64,000 nucleotides of DNA. Source: Microbaculum sp051390635. Lineage in GTDB: Bacteria > Pseudomonadota > Alphaproteobacteria > Rhizobiales > Tepidamorphaceae. Both the position numbers and the translations under genes were made by a program. Below, piece after piece: positions 8,191 through 17,449 of the stretch. The notes beneath the pieces were generated by a model, which was not told the DNA's origin, ran no database searches, and saw only the letters and a program-made list of their open reading frames with translations. Every line of letters starts with the position of its first letter. The first letter of the stretch is position 1. The stretch is taken from positions 1-64,000 of the forward strand of contig NZ_JBPODT010000006.1 of NCBI RefSeq assembly GCF_051390635.1. The letters run 5' to 3'.

Positions 8191-9033
8191 TCAATCACCA
8201 CGACCGAGCATTCGATGCCAAAGCGGGCAGCCGAAATCCTCGAATTCCGTAAGGTCGCTCAGCAGTCCTGGCGATCACACCGACATCTACTGTTCGCTTT
8301 CAGTTTCTGACAATCGAGCAGGCCATCCTGTCGTGTCCGTTCGACACGGGCATTGCCCTCGTGCCGCTGCATCCGCCCGACAAAGCGGCATGCTTCGGTG
8401 CTGATTCAAACGCAGTCTGTAATGCTATTTTAACCATAATCAGCGAGATTGGGATTCGCGCCAGGTAACGAGTACGCAAATCAGGCAACACGGCGGGCGG
8501 CATCCCGCTCCTGGCCGCCCGCGCGTTGCCCCTGAATCGATGCTTTATGAAAACTTCTTCGAATCCGTGGGATACCGACAGCGCCCATATCGAGGCGCTG
8601 ATCAAGGTCGTCGAAAAAGACGGGCTGTCCCACAGTATGGCGATGGGAGAATTGCTGAGGGCGCTGCACAGTCTCTCCCAGACCCTCAGCGATCACCAAA
8701 CCGCTCCAAAGCGAACTGCCCCGCCAGACGACGCATCGGCATAGACCGGCCTTGTTCGCACGAGCAAATTCGCTTTCGTGCTGGTCGTCAGGAAGACACG
8801 GGACAGCATCAGAATCTTCCTGGAAGCCCGCCGACCAGGTCAAGCAGCAGGGTTTCGTGACATCCTGTTCTCGCCGCGACGCTATGCCGGCGGCACCAAG
8901 TTGGTGCTATTTCCGGCCAGCCTGCTTGACGGCAACGCCATGTAGGTTCACCGGTCATCGCCTGTCGCACGATCAGTCGTCATGGTCATGAGTTCTCATC
9001 GGCGGGCGCAGGAAAACCAGGATGATCCGTTCA
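8191..9033. other. Mostly non-coding, degraded region
   Basis: 843 bases with no gene I recognise apart from a possible small ORF at 8547. Short open stretches on the plus strand (for example one ending near 8468 and one ending at 8945 with the tail YAGGTKLVLFPASLLDGNAM) may be remnants of former genes. No terminal repeats or RNA genes were seen. Confidence 0.4.
8547..8744 (+). CDS. Hypothetical small protein
   Basis: A 65-residue possible protein with a helical middle (IEALIKVVEKDGLSHSMAMG, then ELLRALHSLSQTLSD) and a polar tail. I do not recognise a family. The ATG at 8547 lacks a strong ribosome binding site, but codon use is plausible and the amphipathic helices look protein-like. It stands alone in a degraded region and may be a remnant. 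Confidence 0.35.
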   Translation: MKTSSNPWDTDSAHIEALIKVVEKDGLSHSMAMGELLRALHSLSQTLSDHQTAPKRTAPPDDASA

Positions 9034-9762
9034 TCACATCGCGTCGTCGACGAGACCGACGCTCGGCTGCTCGTCCTCGCCATCATCTTCACCGCCCGCA
9101 ATCCCCATCGGAATATCCCCTGCCAGCAGCTTCTCCTTCGACAGCAACCCGGCGTCTTCGAGCGCCTCGAAATCCGGCAGGTCGCGCAGCGTGTCGAGGC
9201 CGAACTCCAACAGGAATTCTTTGGTCGTCACGTAGGTGTAGGGCGCGCCGGGCGTCGGGCTGCGCGGGCCGGACGCAATCAGCTTCGCGCCGCGCAGATG
9301 ACCAATAAAATCACGACTGATCTCCTTGCCGAAGAAAGACGACAACTCGGCGCGGGTGATCGGCTGGAAATACGCCACGCACATCAGCACCAGCACCTCG
9401 GATTGCGTGAGATCCATCGCCTTCTCACTGCCGCCCATAGCGGCGCGGATGGCGTCGGCATAGGTCGGCCGGGTCAAATGTTTCCAGCCGCCGGCGACGG
9501 CGACCAGGTCGTAAGGCCGCCCGCGCAGCTCCTCGCGAATGTCGTCGATCAAGAGATCGAGGTTGCAATCCGCGCCAACCACCCGCGCGAGGACACTACG
9601 TGTCACCGGCTCGCTGGCGGCAAAAATGGTTGCCTCAACGCGCTGCATCCATTCGCGCCAGCGCGCCTCCGGCGGCAGGTGATCCAGCTCCCGGTCAAGC
9701 AACGGTCGTTGCCCATCCCCATTGTCTCGCCGAGTTTTGGTCGAACGAGCCGCCATCGTCAC
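9034..9762 (-). CDS. scpB: ScpB-like segregation/condensation protein
   Basis: A 242-residue ScpB-family protein made of tandem winged helices (WMQRVEATIFAASEPVTRSV and QSEVLVLMCVAYFQPITRAE) followed by an acidic tail. Housekeeping ScpB pairs with ScpA on SMC to organise chromosomes; this plasmid-borne type is more divergent and has no SMC or ScpA gene nearby. It starts at GTG 9762 in a GTGA overlap with the stop of the DUF1403 gene, so the two are translationally coupled; an ATG at 9756 is an alternative. Function on the replicon is inferred, perhaps DNA condensation or partition. Confidence 0.8.
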   Translation of the reverse strand: MTMAARSTKTRRDNGDGQRPLLDRELDHLPPEARWREWMQRVEATIFAASEPVTRSVLARVVGADCNLDLLIDDIREELRGRPYDLVAVAGGWKHLTRPTYADAIRAAMGGSEKAMDLTQSEVLVLMCVAYFQPITRAELSSFFGKEISRDFIGHLRGAKLIASGPRSPTPGAPYTYVTTKEFLLEFGLDTLRDLPDFEALEDAGLLSKEKLLAGDIPMGIAGGEDDGEDEQPSVGLVDDAM

Positions 9763-10799
9763 AGTCCGTAGGTGCGGAAGGTCGGGCGACCGGACAGCTC
9801 ACGCACGGCACCCAGGACAAGAAGCCGGTCGAACAGGCGGCGTAGCCCCCGGTCACTCATCTTTTTGTCCATTTTTTTGTCCCCGCGCGAGGCCATGAGC
9901 GCGTCTTCGTTCAACAACCGGTCGACGATCGCGTCCGCTCCCTTGGCCCTGAGTTTCGGCGCGACGGCCAGCAGTTTTTCGGCACGGCGGCCGAGCTCAG
10001 CAAAAAGATCGATGGCGCGCAGCGCCGCCCGCGCCTGTGCCGCCAGCAGTTTTTTGGCACGCTCCGGCTCTGTCTCAGGGCCCGCTGCCGCCATACCGGT
10101 CGCCGCCCGACGTGAATGCCCGGCACGCATGCCAAAAAAAGCAGCTTCGGTGCCCAGCAGCGGTATTGCATGCGGCCACGCCAGCCGCTGCGCCAGCAGA
10201 CCGTCGGCGAGCCAGGCGCCGAAAGCCGGCCCAAAACCATAGCGTTCGGCGGCCACAAAAGCACCGGTCAGCATCCCGACCGTCTCTGCCCCGCCGCCGA
10301 TCTGACCGAGTTCCCCCACCAGAGCGCTGACCACCTCTTCATCCGGGGCGTAGCCGAGTTCTTCCAACACCGCGCCGATGCTCCGCTCGGTCAGCAGTTT
10401 CTCGGCAGGCGTGTCGACCAACCGGCGCCAGGCGAGCAGCAAAAGCCCGGCCGGGCCAACGGACAAAAAATCGCCGGGGCGTGTCAGCAGCACGGCGTCG
10501 CGCAATGCCAAAGAATCCTCGACGCGGCCGGCCTGTCGTGCCGTCACCGCGGCCGCGACAAGCGCCAGGCGCTGCCGCCAGACCCCGGCCCACCGTTCCT
10601 GCCGGCGGACTACCGCATCGAGGGCGCCGATAGCAGCACCGGCAGCAAGCGCGACCTCCTCAACTTCCTTTCCCGCAACGCTTTGCGCATCCGGGATTGC
10701 CCGGCGCAGCCAGGCCGGGACCAGGGCCCACGGAGCGACGGCCACCGCGTCAAGAAGCTTGCCGGGGTGGCGCGAGAGGAGTTTGGGCCGCAGAATCAT
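9759..10799 (-). CDS. DUF1403 family protein
   Basis: A 346-residue alanine/leucine-rich helical protein that I place in the DUF1403 family, known from rhizobial plasmids next to scpB-like genes. There are no transmembrane segments, signal peptide or catalytic motif I can name. A lysine-rich insert (GDKKMDKKMSDRG) precedes a C-terminal helical/winged-helix-like segment (LRRLFDRLLVLGAVREL). It overlaps the following scpB by four bases. That tight coupling suggests the two proteins act together; DUF1403 could take the place of ScpA. The family call is from memory of its context and composition. Confidence 0.65.
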   Translation of the reverse strand: MILRPKLLSRHPGKLLDAVAVAPWALVPAWLRRAIPDAQSVAGKEVEEVALAAGAAIGALDAVVRRQERWAGVWRQRLALVAAAVTARQAGRVEDSLALRDAVLLTRPGDFLSVGPAGLLLLAWRRLVDTPAEKLLTERSIGAVLEELGYAPDEEVVSALVGELGQIGGGAETVGMLTGAFVAAERYGFGPAFGAWLADGLLAQRLAWPHAIPLLGTEAAFFGMRAGHSRRAATGMAAAGPETEPERAKKLLAAQARAALRAIDLFAELGRRAEKLLAVAPKLRAKGADAIVDRLLNEDALMASRGDKKMDKKMSDRGLRRLFDRLLVLGAVRELSGRPTFRTYGL

Positions 10800-11019
10800 C
10801 GAAAAGCAGGATGAATCACGGCGGCGCTTTTGACAACGATAATATGCCTAAAGCGCCCTGCCTGTCGGCAAACAATAATGAATGATAATCTTGCATTATC
10901 GCTCGTTTTGTGAGACCCCTTAAAAAATGGCCTTGTGGCTCGCTTTTCACCGGCGGACAGTCTCCTTTAGGCGTCAGATCGACGAGAATTCGCGTTCATT
11001 GAGCGGACCGGGTTTGCGC

Positions 11020-11175
11020 TTAATCCCCGGACAGCGGCAGCGGGCAGCCTCTCTCGTCGAGCAGAATGCCGATATCGACGTCAATCGGGCTTGCGGACGA
11101 AATCTCGTGCATCCTTGTACGGCCGGATGAATCGAAATTCGTGAGACTACGCCCCGCAGCACGCAGTCTCAGCAT
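11020..11175 (-). CDS. Small ORF coupled to tniQ
   Basis: A 51-residue possible protein (MLRLRAAGRSLTNFDSSGRT ... GILLDERGCPLPLSGD). Its ATG overlaps the tniQ stop (ATGCTGA), a common sign of coupling. I do not recognise a family. It is the last frame of the tni cluster before a ~220-base gap. Confidence is low because of its length. Confidence 0.35.
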   Translation of the reverse strand: MLRLRAAGRSLTNFDSSGRTRMHEISSASPIDVDIGILLDERGCPLPLSGD

Positions 11176-12343
11176 TTCTGAATCGCCTGCTCGTCGCTCG
11201 ATAGTTTGGGCGACAACCATGCCCCGGGTGACGCCGGATTCCCGGCAAGCGCAGCATCGATCAGCCGAGCCCGGACACGCTCTCGCTTTCGCGGGGGCAG
11301 CTCTTCCGCTGCGGTCCAGTTCGGATCAGCCAGAATTTGACGTGCCAGGCGCTCGTACTCGGCCGCCGAGCGCTTCAGCAGCTGGACGTGCGGCCGTCGG
11401 CTTGGCCTTGAGAGGCGGATCGGTCGTGGCGCGGCCCGCCGGGCGAGATGAGCGGCGACAGGCGGCATTGCACCGTCCACGCGCGGATCGGTACCGAAAA
11501 CGTCGTCCAGAGCCAGCAGCGTCAGGAAGCGCCAGCGCACCGGCAACTGGCCGAGCGGAGTTTTGGCGCCGACGGCATGCCTGGCTTCATAGGGACAGCG
11601 CCAGCCGGCTTCGTTGAACCACAGCGCCAGCACCGGCCGCGCTGCTGCCGGATGGTCGAGCGGCGCCCAGAGCACTGAGAGCGCCTTCTCGAGCCTGTCG
11701 CCCTCGGGATTTTCACCGTTGACGCTTGCCGTGATCCGCTGCTGGGTGGCCAGCGCCGTCGCCAGGAGGGCGGGATCCTGTGGCTGACCGCCCTCCCTCC
11801 CCTATCGGTGAGAAGCCGCGCGCAATGGCTGCAGACAGGCCGCGCGCTTCCGTCGTGCAGGTGGAAAGCCACGGAAAGACGCCAGTGGCACGATACGCAG
11901 TGATCGTGCAGCAACTCGCCATGAGTTGGGCAGATACAGCGTTCGGCGAGCATCCAGCCGGCTCGAAGATGCGCGTCGTGGCCCGCAGCGCGATCGGCAG
12001 CGAAGCAAGCGAGACAGACTGGGATAGACCCGGACATCGCCGACGGCGTCCATTCCGGTCCCCTGCTTACGTACCAGGCTCGAGCGCGTCGCGGGTAGCG
12101 CCAGCTCAGGGACAGGCGATGCAACCGATCGGGGTCGACACTGCAGATCTGTGCCCAAACCCTCGTCTGCCCGGCCGCCGGAGCCCCGTCGTCTATCGGC
12201 AGGGGTGACGACAGGCCACTGAAATAGCCGGCTAGTTGCTGCGCCGTAAGGCCGTAGCGGCATGCCACCCGCGCCATCCAGGAGGACAGCAATTCGTCGC
12301 GAAAGGGCCGCGGCGCCACGGGCAGACGATCCGGCTCCATCAC
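11169..12343 (-). pseudogene. tniQ: TniQ family protein, frameshifted
   Basis: A TniQ protein of ~390 residues if repaired. The first frame (from ATG 12343) has the TniQ start PRPFRDELLSSWMARVACRY and zinc-finger cysteines (CLACFAADRA, CVSCHWRL, CSHCARLL). In a G-rich run near 11791-11802 the frame breaks, and the rest (PALLATALATQQRI to the stop at 11169, with WFNEAGWRCPYEARHAVG) is in another frame. TniQ targets or licenses transposition in Tn7/Tn5053-like elements. The break could be a real mutation or an assembly error in a homopolymer-like run. It overlaps tniB by four bases (ATGA). Confidence 0.8.
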
Positions 12344-13269
12344 CCGGCCGCCGGCTGCGGCATCCGCCGGCGTGCCGATTGCGTCATCGACACAAGCGGA
12401 AGGACAAGATCATCGCCGAAGCTCATCAGGTCGAGCCGTTCCTTCCCCGACCGGATCGCCTCCTCGGCTGCCGTCTCGATCAGCTGGAAAATCCTGAACG
12501 TGACGCCGCTGGTGAGCGTGTGGATCCTTTCACGAACCGCGTCCGTTTCGAGATCGGACGGAGCGCGCAGCGGCAGGATGCCAGCGAGGCTTTTCAAGAG
12601 CCGCGCAAAGGCGTGATCGTTCTTCCAGAGCTTGAGATGAAACGCCTCGAAGCGCTCGGCAAGCTGCGCGTCGGTGAGCAAGGCCTGGCGCGCCAGGTCG
12701 GTACCGGCGCAGACAAGCGGCACTCTGAGGTCGTTTGCGAGAAACCGCAGCGCATTCAGGAAAATCCGTTGCTGCCGATAGGTCCCCGCCAGCATGCCGT
12801 TGACCTCGTCGAGCACGATCATTCTGGCGCCGACGGTGCGCAGCAGCGAGCGGCAGATGTCTTTCTCCCGGGCAAGCGCGCCGCCGACGAGCGCTGGAGC
12901 CTGCAGGCTGGCCAGCAGTTCCCGATAGAGGTCGCGCTCGACCGGCTCCGAGGGTACTTGGGCCACGACGACCGGCCTGTTGGTCACGCCCGTCGACTGA
13001 CACAATGTGGGCGGATGCGCCCGCTCGAATTTGCGGACGATCTTGGTCTTGCCCATGCCGGTGTCGCCATAGATCAGCAGGCAGGGCATACGGTCACGTG
13101 GGGGATAGGCAAGCAACGCGTTCAGGCGGACAAGTGCGGCTTGCGCCTGGTCGAAGCCGATCCAGCGGTCGGCCTTGATCCAGGCAATGCGCTCTTCGTC
13201 GGGCAAAGCGGCATAGCGGCGGTAGCGGTCGTCGAGGTGCTCGAAAGTCCCCTCCCCTCTCACGACCAT
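12340..13269 (-). CDS. tniB: TniB-like AAA+ ATPase
   Basis: A 309-residue AAA+ protein related to TniB/TnsC. The Walker A motif is YGDTGMGKTKIVRKF (residues ~67-80) and the Walker B is ARMIVLDEVNGML. TniB binds DNA with ATP and directs the transposase to target sites. It is the second gene of a three-gene run tniA-tniB-tniQ, with short overlaps on both sides (10 bases with tniA, 4 with tniQ). The frame is intact. Confidence 0.9.
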   Translation of the reverse strand: MVVRGEGTFEHLDDRYRRYAALPDEERIAWIKADRWIGFDQAQAALVRLNALLAYPPRDRMPCLLIYGDTGMGKTKIVRKFERAHPPTLCQSTGVTNRPVVVAQVPSEPVERDLYRELLASLQAPALVGGALAREKDICRSLLRTVGARMIVLDEVNGMLAGTYRQQRIFLNALRFLANDLRVPLVCAGTDLARQALLTDAQLAERFEAFHLKLWKNDHAFARLLKSLAGILPLRAPSDLETDAVRERIHTLTSGVTFRIFQLIETAAEEAIRSGKERLDLMSFGDDLVLPLVSMTQSARRRMPQPAAG

Positions 13270-14918
13270 TCCTCGACGGGAAAGACGGGGACCTTGCTCC
13301 AGTCGATCGGCCGCTCATCCTCGATTTGCGCCGGCTCGGCCGCAACCAGCGCGTTTGACGCGGCAGCCTCCAGCGCTCGGTCGCGCCTCTCCGCCAGCTG
13401 ACGCGCTGCCTTGGTGCGCCTGGTCGCGTCCTCGACTAGTGCGCGCTGGGACTCAATGGTCTCGAAGATCAGCTGCTCGTCGACCAGCGAAAGACCGCGT
13501 TCCCGCAGGGCGGTCCGAGCGCGGCGATGTTCGCCAAGTGTGATCGGCGCGCGCCGCAGATCGGCAAAGCGGATCGGCCAGCGCGTACCATCCGGAGCGC
13601 GCACGAAAACCCTCGAAAGATCGCGTGGATCGTAGGAAACGCGCAACGCACGATCGAGCCGACCGGCCCATATGCTCAGCACGTCATCCCAGTAGCGGAG
13701 ACCGAACAGGTGAATGCCGTCACGCCGCACCAGCCGGTCGGCGCTGGGCAGGAAATCGATCGTGAAGCCGGCGAGATCGTGGGGCTGACGCACAGGCCGA
13801 ACGCGGCGGGCCGCAGCCTCGTGCCATGCCGCAAGCGGCGGAATCCCCAGCGTTCCATGGCGATCGGCGTGGTAGCGCGTGATTTCGAGCGCCATCCACC
13901 GCTCCAGTTCATCCAGAGTCATCGTCGCATGGGCGGCGGAATCATAGCTGCCACGCTCGTCGATGTCGCTGAACGTCGTGCCCGGCAGAAGATGGACGGC
14001 GCCCATCATGGTGCCGATCAGCCGCTCGATATGGCCGCCATAGTGGGGAGTGGCGATCGGACGATGGATGAGCTCGATGCCATATTCCTCAGCGCCCCGC
14101 TGCAGGGCGCGCGACCGGAATTCCTTGGCGTTATCGAGGTGGATGGCATCAGGGAACCCGCAGGCCGGCCACTTCGCATCGATGCCCAGTCCGGCAAGCC
14201 ACACCTCTTTCGGCTGCACGACATGCTGGATTACGAGTGCGACCGAAACCGTCGACGGCGCCTCGAGCGTCAGGTAGAAGCCCGCGACCATGCGGCTTGC
14301 GATGTCGATGGCGAGCGTCAGCAACGGCCGCTGCAGGGGCCGCCGACATCGGCGATCGACGACAATGACATCGACCAGCGTGTGGTCGATCTGGACTACG
14401 TTGAACGCGCACTCGGCGGCATATTCTCCCGGAACTGGGTGGAAGCGATCACGCGCTGCCTTCGAGCCTTCCCGTGCCTTGGTCAGTTCGGCGGGGTCTA
14501 TGACCTCGATCCGCGCCTTCAGCGCATGCCAGGACGGTACGCGCACGCCACGCGAGCGGCAGAGCCCGCGGATCTCCTTGTGCAGTCGATTGATGCTCGG
14601 CTTCTGGCGTGTCTTGTAAAAGTCCCGGAGCGCTTCGGCGATTACCGCTTCGGTCTCATCCGGCAACCGGCGGCTGCCCTGTCTCGTGCCGCCCGGGCGC
14701 GGCAGCAGCGAACTCGTGACCGGATGCTCCCGATAAGCCCTGATCAGTTCGTAAAGCCGGGTTCGCTTGAGGCCGAGTTCACGGCAAGCCCGGAAGAAAT
14801 CGGACCGGCCGGGGCAGTCGAGCGAGACCAGTCTGCGGATCACGGCCTCCCTTGCAACCGCCTCATTCCAGGCGGCATCATCAACCGTCTCCTTGTCGGG
14901 CCCATGAACCACAGCCAC
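13260..14918 (-). CDS. tniA: TniA-like DDE transposase
   Basis: A transposase with a retroviral-type integrase core of the Mu/TniA class. The DDE residues are in VVQIDHTLVDV, FPDAIHLDNAKEF and GHIERLIGTMMG, followed by a Mu-C-type beta-barrel region (LVRRDGIHLFGLRYWD). An N-terminal helix-turn-helix region is present (RACRELGLKRTRLYELIRAY). The start is uncertain: the frame is open to a TTG at 14984, but GTG codons at 14918 or 14912 leave room for a promoter before the divergent recombinase gene. tniB and tniQ follow in the same operon. Confidence 0.9.
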   Translation of the reverse strand: MAVVHGPDKETVDDAAWNEAVAREAVIRRLVSLDCPGRSDFFRACRELGLKRTRLYELIRAYREHPVTSSLLPRPGGTRQGSRRLPDETEAVIAEALRDFYKTRQKPSINRLHKEIRGLCRSRGVRVPSWHALKARIEVIDPAELTKAREGSKAARDRFHPVPGEYAAECAFNVVQIDHTLVDVIVVDRRCRRPLQRPLLTLAIDIASRMVAGFYLTLEAPSTVSVALVIQHVVQPKEVWLAGLGIDAKWPACGFPDAIHLDNAKEFRSRALQRGAEEYGIELIHRPIATPHYGGHIERLIGTMMGAVHLLPGTTFSDIDERGSYDSAAHATMTLDELERWMALEITRYHADRHGTLGIPPLAAWHEAAARRVRPVRQPHDLAGFTIDFLPSADRLVRRDGIHLFGLRYWDDVLSIWAGRLDRALRVSYDPRDLSRVFVRAPDGTRWPIRFADLRRAPITLGEHRRARTALRERGLSLVDEQLIFETIESQRALVEDATRRTKAARQLAERRDRALEAAASNALVAAEPAQIEDERPIDWSKVPVFPVEEWS

Positions 14919-14983
14919 CCTCGCTGTAAAGTTCGTCCGCTCGAATGTTACGAAAAATCCGCTGATTCGGCTAGAATCCGCCA

Positions 14984-16270
14984 ATGAACTCCGAAGATGA
15001 TTCGCGCCAGATCAGTAACTTGCCGTCCGTTGACCAAACGCGAGCGACAGCCCGAATCGTCGAGCAGAAGCCCGAAAATCGCCTCGCGCGACCCTCCGCA
15101 CCGCCCCACAGCACGGGGGCGCAGGACGATGCTTTAGGTCTGCGGTCGTCGGCCGGGCTGGAGGCGAAAGCTGCGGACGATTTGCCCGACATCATCGATG
15201 TCGTCATGGAGATGGGTCGCGCCCCGGAAGAACTGTCAGCCGAAGCCCCCTCCCCTCTTCCGGCCGTCGCCAATCCGCGCCTGCCGGCGCATCTCGACGC
15301 GTTGGCCGATCGCGCGCGCGATTATGTCGAGGCGGCGAGCTCGGCCAACACCCGCCGCGCCTACGCTGCGGACTGGAAGCATTTTTGCGCCTGGGCGCGC
15401 CGCCAAGGTCTGGACGTGTTCCCGCCCGATCCGCAGTTGGTCGGCCTCTACATCACCGCCTGCGCCTCAGGAAAGGCGACCGGCGACAAGAAGCCGAACT
15501 CCGTATCCACGATCGAGCGGCGCCTCTCCTCGCTGACGTGGAACTATGCACAGCGTGGCCAGCCGCTGGACAGGAAAGACCGGCACATCGCCACCGTCAT
15601 GGCCGGCATTCGCAACAGCCACGCAAAACCGCCAGTACAGAAGGAAGCCATCCTGCCCGAGAATCTCATGGCCATGCTGGAAACCCTCGATCGGGGTACC
15701 CTGCGCGGCTTGCGCGACCGTGCCATGCTGCTTCTCGGCTTTGCCGGCGGGCTGCGTCGTTCCGAAATCGTCGGCCTGGACGTCGGCCGCGACCAAACCG
15801 AGGACGGCCGCGGCTGGATCGAGGTCTTCGAAAAAGGCCTGCTCGTCACGTTGCGCGGCAAGACCGGCTGGCGGGAGGTCGAGATCGGCCGGGGCTCGTC
15901 CGACACGACCTGCCCGGTCGTGGCGCTGGAGACCTGGCTCAAGCTCGCGCGCATTGCCCACGGGCCGCTGTTCCGAAGGGTGACGGGGCAAGGCAAAAAG
16001 GTGGGCAGCGAGCGGCTCAACGACCAGGAGGTGGCACGCCTGGTCAAGCGGGCAGCGCTGGCGGCCGGCGTACGCGGCGATCTTTCCGAGGGCGAACGAG
16101 AACAAAAGTTCGCGGGGCATTCGCTGCGCGCCGGGCTTGCCTCGTCGGCCGAGGTCGACGAGCGCTACGTGCAAAAGCAGCTCGGCCACGCCTCCGCCGA
16201 GATGACCCGTAGATATCAGCGGCGCCGCGATCGGTTTCGAGTCAATCTCACCAAGGCAAGCGGGCTGTAG
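14984..16270 (+). CDS. Tyrosine recombinase/integrase
   Basis: A 428-residue tyrosine recombinase. A SAM-like core-binding domain occupies about residues 100-195 (TRRAYAADWKHFCAWARRQG); the catalytic domain has Arg in GGLRRSEIVGLD, HSLRAG, the second His in LGHASAEM and the nucleophile Tyr in TRRYQRRRD. It diverges from tniA; a possible -10 (TAGAAT, 14971) lies just upstream of ATG 14984. Similar recombinases are often found beside tni genes on rhizobial plasmids. It may resolve or integrate the element, or act on plasmid dimers. Confidence 0.9.
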   Translation: MNSEDDSRQISNLPSVDQTRATARIVEQKPENRLARPSAPPHSTGAQDDALGLRSSAGLEAKAADDLPDIIDVVMEMGRAPEELSAEAPSPLPAVANPRLPAHLDALADRARDYVEAASSANTRRAYAADWKHFCAWARRQGLDVFPPDPQLVGLYITACASGKATGDKKPNSVSTIERRLSSLTWNYAQRGQPLDRKDRHIATVMAGIRNSHAKPPVQKEAILPENLMAMLETLDRGTLRGLRDRAMLLLGFAGGLRRSEIVGLDVGRDQTEDGRGWIEVFEKGLLVTLRGKTGWREVEIGRGSSDTTCPVVALETWLKLARIAHGPLFRRVTGQGKKVGSERLNDQEVARLVKRAALAAGVRGDLSEGEREQKFAGHSLRAGLASSAEVDERYVQKQLGHASAEMTRRYQRRRDRFRVNLTKASGL

Positions 16271-16388
16271 GGACAAAAAACCCCCTCCCCTGCCCTTCTC
16301 GCACATCTGGTGGGCGAATTCGGCGTGGCGCGCCAGCGGTTCAATAACTAGATAACGCGAGCGCCTTTCACTCTGACGTGGCATTCTC

Positions 16389-17408
16389 ATGAAAAAGATC
16401 GGTTTTCTGTCGTTCGGACACTGGACGCCCTCGCCCCAGTCGCAGACACGGTCTGCATCCGATGCACTCCTGCAGTCCATCGATCTGGCCGTTGCTACCG
16501 AAGAGCTGGGCGCGGATGGGGCATATTTCCGCGTGCATCACTTCGCCCGCCAGCTTGGCTCGCCGTTCCCGCTGCTGGCGGCGATTGGCGCCAAGACCAG
16601 CCGCATCGAGATCGGCACGGCGGTCATCGACATGCGCTACGAGAACCCGCTCTACATGGCCGAAGACGCCGGCGCCGCCGACCTGATCGCCGGAGGGCGT
16701 TTGCAACTGGGCATCAGCCGCGGCTCGCCAGAGCAGGTGATCGATGGCTGGCGCTACTTCGGCCACGTTCCGCAAGAGGGCGAGAGCGATGCCGACATGG
16801 CCCGGCAGCACACCGACGTGTTCCTCGACGTGCTGCGCGGCAAAGGCTTTGCACAACCCAACCCGCGCCCGATGTTTCCGAACCCGCCTGGCCTGCTGCG
16901 TGTCGAACCACATTCGGAGGGCTTGCGTGATCGCATCTGGTGGGGCGCCGCCACCAACGCAACTGCGGAATGGGCAGCAAAACTGGGAATGAACCTGCAG
17001 AGCTCCACACTCAAGTTCGACGAGAGCGGAAAACCCTTTCATCTCCAGCAGGCCGATCAGATTCGCGCCTTCCGCGAGGCGTGGAAGGCGGCCGGTCACA
17101 CGCGCGAGCCGCGGGTCTCCGTCAGCCGCAGCATCTTCGCGTTGGTGGACGATCGCGACCGGGCGTATTTCGGCGGCAACGAGAGCGAAGATCATTTCGG
17201 TTACATCGAGCCTGAAAAGCTCGCCGTGTTCGGCCGCTCCTATGCCGCCGAGCCGGACGTCCTTATCGAGCAGTTGAAGGGCGACGAGGCCATCGCCGAG
17301 GCTGACACGCTGCTGCTCACCGTCCCCAACCAGCTCGGTGTCGACTACAATGCGCATGTCATCGAGGCGATCCTGACCCACGTCGCCCCGGCCTTGGGTT
17401 GGCGCTGA
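16389..17408 (+). CDS. LLM-class flavin-dependent oxidoreductase
   Basis: A 339-residue luciferase-like TIM-barrel flavoprotein. The N-terminal strand KKIGFLSFGHWTP, the LGADGAYFRVHHFA segment, and IGTAVIDMRYENPLYMAEDA followed by GRLQLGISRGSPEQVI are typical of bacterial luciferase-family monooxygenases/reductases using FMN or F420. The substrate is unknown. It starts at ATG 16389, ~120 bases after the recombinase, with no operon partner. It is likely cargo carried with the neighbouring mobile genes. Confidence 0.85.
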   Translation: MKKIGFLSFGHWTPSPQSQTRSASDALLQSIDLAVATEELGADGAYFRVHHFARQLGSPFPLLAAIGAKTSRIEIGTAVIDMRYENPLYMAEDAGAADLIAGGRLQLGISRGSPEQVIDGWRYFGHVPQEGESDADMARQHTDVFLDVLRGKGFAQPNPRPMFPNPPGLLRVEPHSEGLRDRIWWGAATNATAEWAAKLGMNLQSSTLKFDESGKPFHLQQADQIRAFREAWKAAGHTREPRVSVSRSIFALVDDRDRAYFGGNESEDHFGYIEPEKLAVFGRSYAAEPDVLIEQLKGDEAIAEADTLLLTVPNQLGVDYNAHVIEAILTHVAPALGWR

Positions 17409-17449
17409 CGCCTCCGTCCGAAAGCTCCCTCTGTCCTTCCGCAATTGCT

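Noticed and set aside
11020..11175. Small ORF as a proven tni gene
   Set aside because: Kept only as a low-confidence CDS; its stop-start overlap with tniQ is the only support.
13527..14987. 486-codon open frame opposite tniA
   Set aside because: tniA has clear DDE motifs on the minus strand; the plus-strand frame is a GC-rich shadow.
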